The translations under genes were made by a program, and so were the position numbers. DNA of 64,000 bases from Motiliproteus sp041586615 (lineage in GTDB: Bacteria; Pseudomonadota; Gammaproteobacteria; Pseudomonadales; Balneatricaceae), in NCBI GenBank assembly GCA_041586615.1, contig JBFGZS010000005.1:30653-94652 (forward strand). Reading direction: 5' to 3'. Numbering within the stretch: position 1 is the first letter of the stretch; each line of letters starts with the position of its first letter. Below the pieces are notes generated by a model. It saw only the letters and a list, made by a program, of their open reading frames with translations, was not told where the DNA came from and searched no databases. Of this stretch, positions 62,910 to 64,000 are shown piece by piece.

Positions 62910-62926
62910 ATAAACTACCAGACCCG

Positions 62927-62950
62927 GGCCCCGTGCAACAATGCGGGGCC
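62927..62950 (+). terminator. Hairpin downstream of the DASS transporter gene
   Basis: Seven-pair stem GGCCCCG / CGGGGCC with a ten-base loop, 17 bases after the stop, followed by TACCTCCTTTCTG. A plausible weak terminator. The remaining sequence to 63275 holds no recognisable gene. Confidence 0.6.
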
Positions 62951-63275
62951 TACCTCCTTTCTGTTCGGCCCGTCACCACTCCGACTCAAGGAGCCTCCTT
63001 TCTAGTCGAAATGATCCGGCAACGGAATTTTGTCCGCGATTCTATAGACTGAATCCCGTCTTAACACAACCACTGGTATGGGTATTCTATTTCCTTCGAA
63101 GACAACCGTTGATTGAAACAAGGAAACAAGTAGGCTGGCATTAGTGTGCTTGCGAGGTCGCGATGCTGCCCGAGGAATCGTGTTTCTACATCGATCAGAC
63201 CCTCGTGACCGCAGCCGGTCCAACACTGGCATTTGCTAGGTACTGACCTATCGGTATCTACACCGACAACGCAGC

Positions 63276-63488
63276 CTATCGTTCGGTCTCGACCGTATGG
63301 TCCATCTCGCTATCCAGAATGAGGTGCGCATCATCTGCATCTTTATGGGCATGCGCATGAATTTCTTCGGCGTTACCAGCCGTGGATAAAATATGACTCA
63401 AAATGTCACTTTCCGACTCGTCTTTACGTAGTCGCCGCGCCGCAATCGCTGCGTATACCTCATTAGAAACGGTAATGGTTTTGGACAT
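63276..63488 (-). CDS. VapB-like antitoxin, without a recognisable toxin
   Basis: A 70-residue protein. KTITVSNEVYAAIAARRLRKDESESDIL matches the ribbon-helix-helix type start of VapB (DUF217) antitoxins; the rest is His/Asp/Glu-rich. Downstream, where vapC would be, the minus strand reads CVVGVDTD, which faintly resembles a PIN-domain start, then loses similarity. Probably an orphan or remnant toxin-antitoxin locus. Confidence 0.65.
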   Translation of the reverse strand: MSKTITVSNEVYAAIAARRLRKDESESDILSHILSTAGNAEEIHAHAHKDADDAHLILDSEMDHTVETER

Positions 63489-63564
63489 GGCTGCACCCTC
63501 CAACTCAACACTATCAGCATATCATCCCTTAAATATGGCTTATGGCGACGATAAATCAAGAAAT

Positions 63565-63642
63565 TGCCTGATAAATGGACACCCAGATTAGTGCCTGATA
63601 AATGGACACCCAGATTAGTTTATAAATGGACACCCAGATTAG
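63565..63642. repeat. Three tandem copies of a 27-base IS-end-like repeat
   Basis: Two identical adjacent copies of a 27-base unit (63565-63591 and 63592-63618), each containing GATAAATGGACACCCAGATT, and a third shortened to 24 bases (63619-63642). On the other strand the core reads GGGTGTCCATTTAT. The repeat lies about 170 bases from the end of a transposase gene. Confidence 0.85.
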
Positions 63643-63813
63643 TTTGGTAATCATCAGCAATGACGCTAGGAAGACACCAGGTGCTCACCGCATTGCCCCG
63701 GCTACCTTCTTTTATCCGCTGATATGGCCAGTAAGAGATAAATACACAACTCGCCAGAGCCAGGCACGCGCGATCCTCAGATAGCTCTGATAGGTTTTGT
63801 CAGAATGCGCGGT

Positions 63814-64000
63814 TTAACCAAGCAAAGCTTGGCAAGCGCTGAGGCTGGACGTCCGCTGGTAGCCGAGTTGACGGCAGGTGGCTTTGAGTACCTCGACAGC
63901 GCCGATAAGCCCCTTGAAGCGGCTTTCGAAATGCCGGGTCATGTGCAACCATTGCTTCGGACTGATTTGCAGACGCTGCAGGATGGGAGGCAGATGCTGG
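63814..64000 (-). CDS. Transposase C-terminus, IS200/Y1-like group (partial)
   Basis: Runs in from the right edge of the window. The visible C-terminal 61 residues read QHLPPILQRLQISPKQWLHM, TRHFESRFKGLIGAVEVLKA and end SACQALLG. From memory this is the C-terminal tail of a Y1-type (IS200-like) transposase common in marine gammaproteobacteria; the catalytic domain lies outside the window. The 325-base gap before the antitoxin gene holds the 27-base repeats and nothing else recognised. Confidence 0.55.
   Translation of the reverse strand, partial: QHLPPILQRLQISPKQWLHMTRHFESRFKGLIGAVEVLKATCRQLGYQRTSSLSACQALLG

Noticed and set aside
63002..63232. A 76-codon minus-strand ORF ending IADKIPLPDHFD
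   Set aside because: No recognisable domain; starts inside the weak PIN-like frame region and has irregular composition. Kept only as part of the antitoxin finding.
1..64000. tRNA, rRNA, CRISPR arrays, prophage or defence islands
   Set aside because: No cloverleaf-like, rRNA-like, regularly spaced repeat or phage structural sequence was recognised in the intergenic regions or ORFs.

Overview
The window looks like chromosomal DNA of a free-living, probably aquatic, gammaproteobacterium of the Pseudomonadales/Oceanospirillales type; I cannot name the species. The strongest clue is gene order. The run rluC / rne / murB / LMW-phosphatase / kdsB / ycaR / lpxK / exbD / exbB / comEC / DUF2062 / lolD-lolC / PilZ / glycerophosphodiesterase is, from memory, the arrangement of Pseudomonas chromosomes. 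ThrH, a 324-residue CysB, malate synthase G, a KfrA-like coiled-coil protein, a CbrA/CrbS-type kinase and a phasin agree with this. Almost everything is ordinary host sequence; transferred or decaying DNA is confined to short patches.

Layout. 1-4.6 kb: a pair of GntR-like palindromes, an alpha/beta hydrolase, pabB, thrH and cysB. 4.8-10.9 kb: KfrA-like protein and rluC, diverging from rne across a 611-base leader region. 11-18.1 kb: an envelope operon on the minus strand (comEC, exbB, exbD, lpxK, ycaR, kdsB, phosphatase, murB). 18.2-22.7 kb: DUF2062 protein, one LolC/E-type protein with LolD, a PilZ protein, a small Cys-rich ORF and a GDPD. 22.8-24.5 kb: wreck of a PAS-GGDEF-EAL gene. 24.6-27.6 kb: tmcA and a SIMPL protein. 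27.8-32.2 kb: PhnD/PhnC/fused-PhnE type ABC transporter overlapping rlmG. 32.3-38.8 kb: dusC, an ECHDC3-like crotonase, a small protein, a LysR regulator, glcB, a winged-helix protein. 39-46.8 kb: chemoreceptor, DUF2058, tex, YgjP-like peptidase, cytochrome P460-like protein, PQQ-type beta-propeller. 46.8-57.2 kb: hisC, Mn-dependent pyrophosphatase, DUF294 nucleotidyltransferase, an operon of receiver / DnaQ-like exonuclease / small membrane protein / symporter-kinase, and a TauE/SafE exporter. 57.2-60.5 kb: internally deleted hybrid-kinase remnant, SurA-N-like protein, LOG protein, phasin. 60.5-64 kb: a degenerate end with an acyl-CoA synthetase tail, a DASS transporter, an orphan VapB-like antitoxin, tandem 27-base repeats and the C-terminus of a transposase.

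The most notable unexplained structure is a dispersed family of palindromic intergenic elements (six recognisable copies at about 4.7, 10.9, 34.8, 46.8, 48.1 and 58.2 kb). It has long and short forms that differ by loss of an internal segment flanked by GGCGA-type direct repeats. A second, smaller palindrome (AACCCGGCGGGTT type) recurs at gene ends. Three genes or gene pieces show clear decay: the GGDEF/EAL gene (in-frame TGA plus frameshift/deletion), the hybrid kinase (central deletion) and the acyl-CoA synthetase tail. I found no tRNA, rRNA or CRISPR array.
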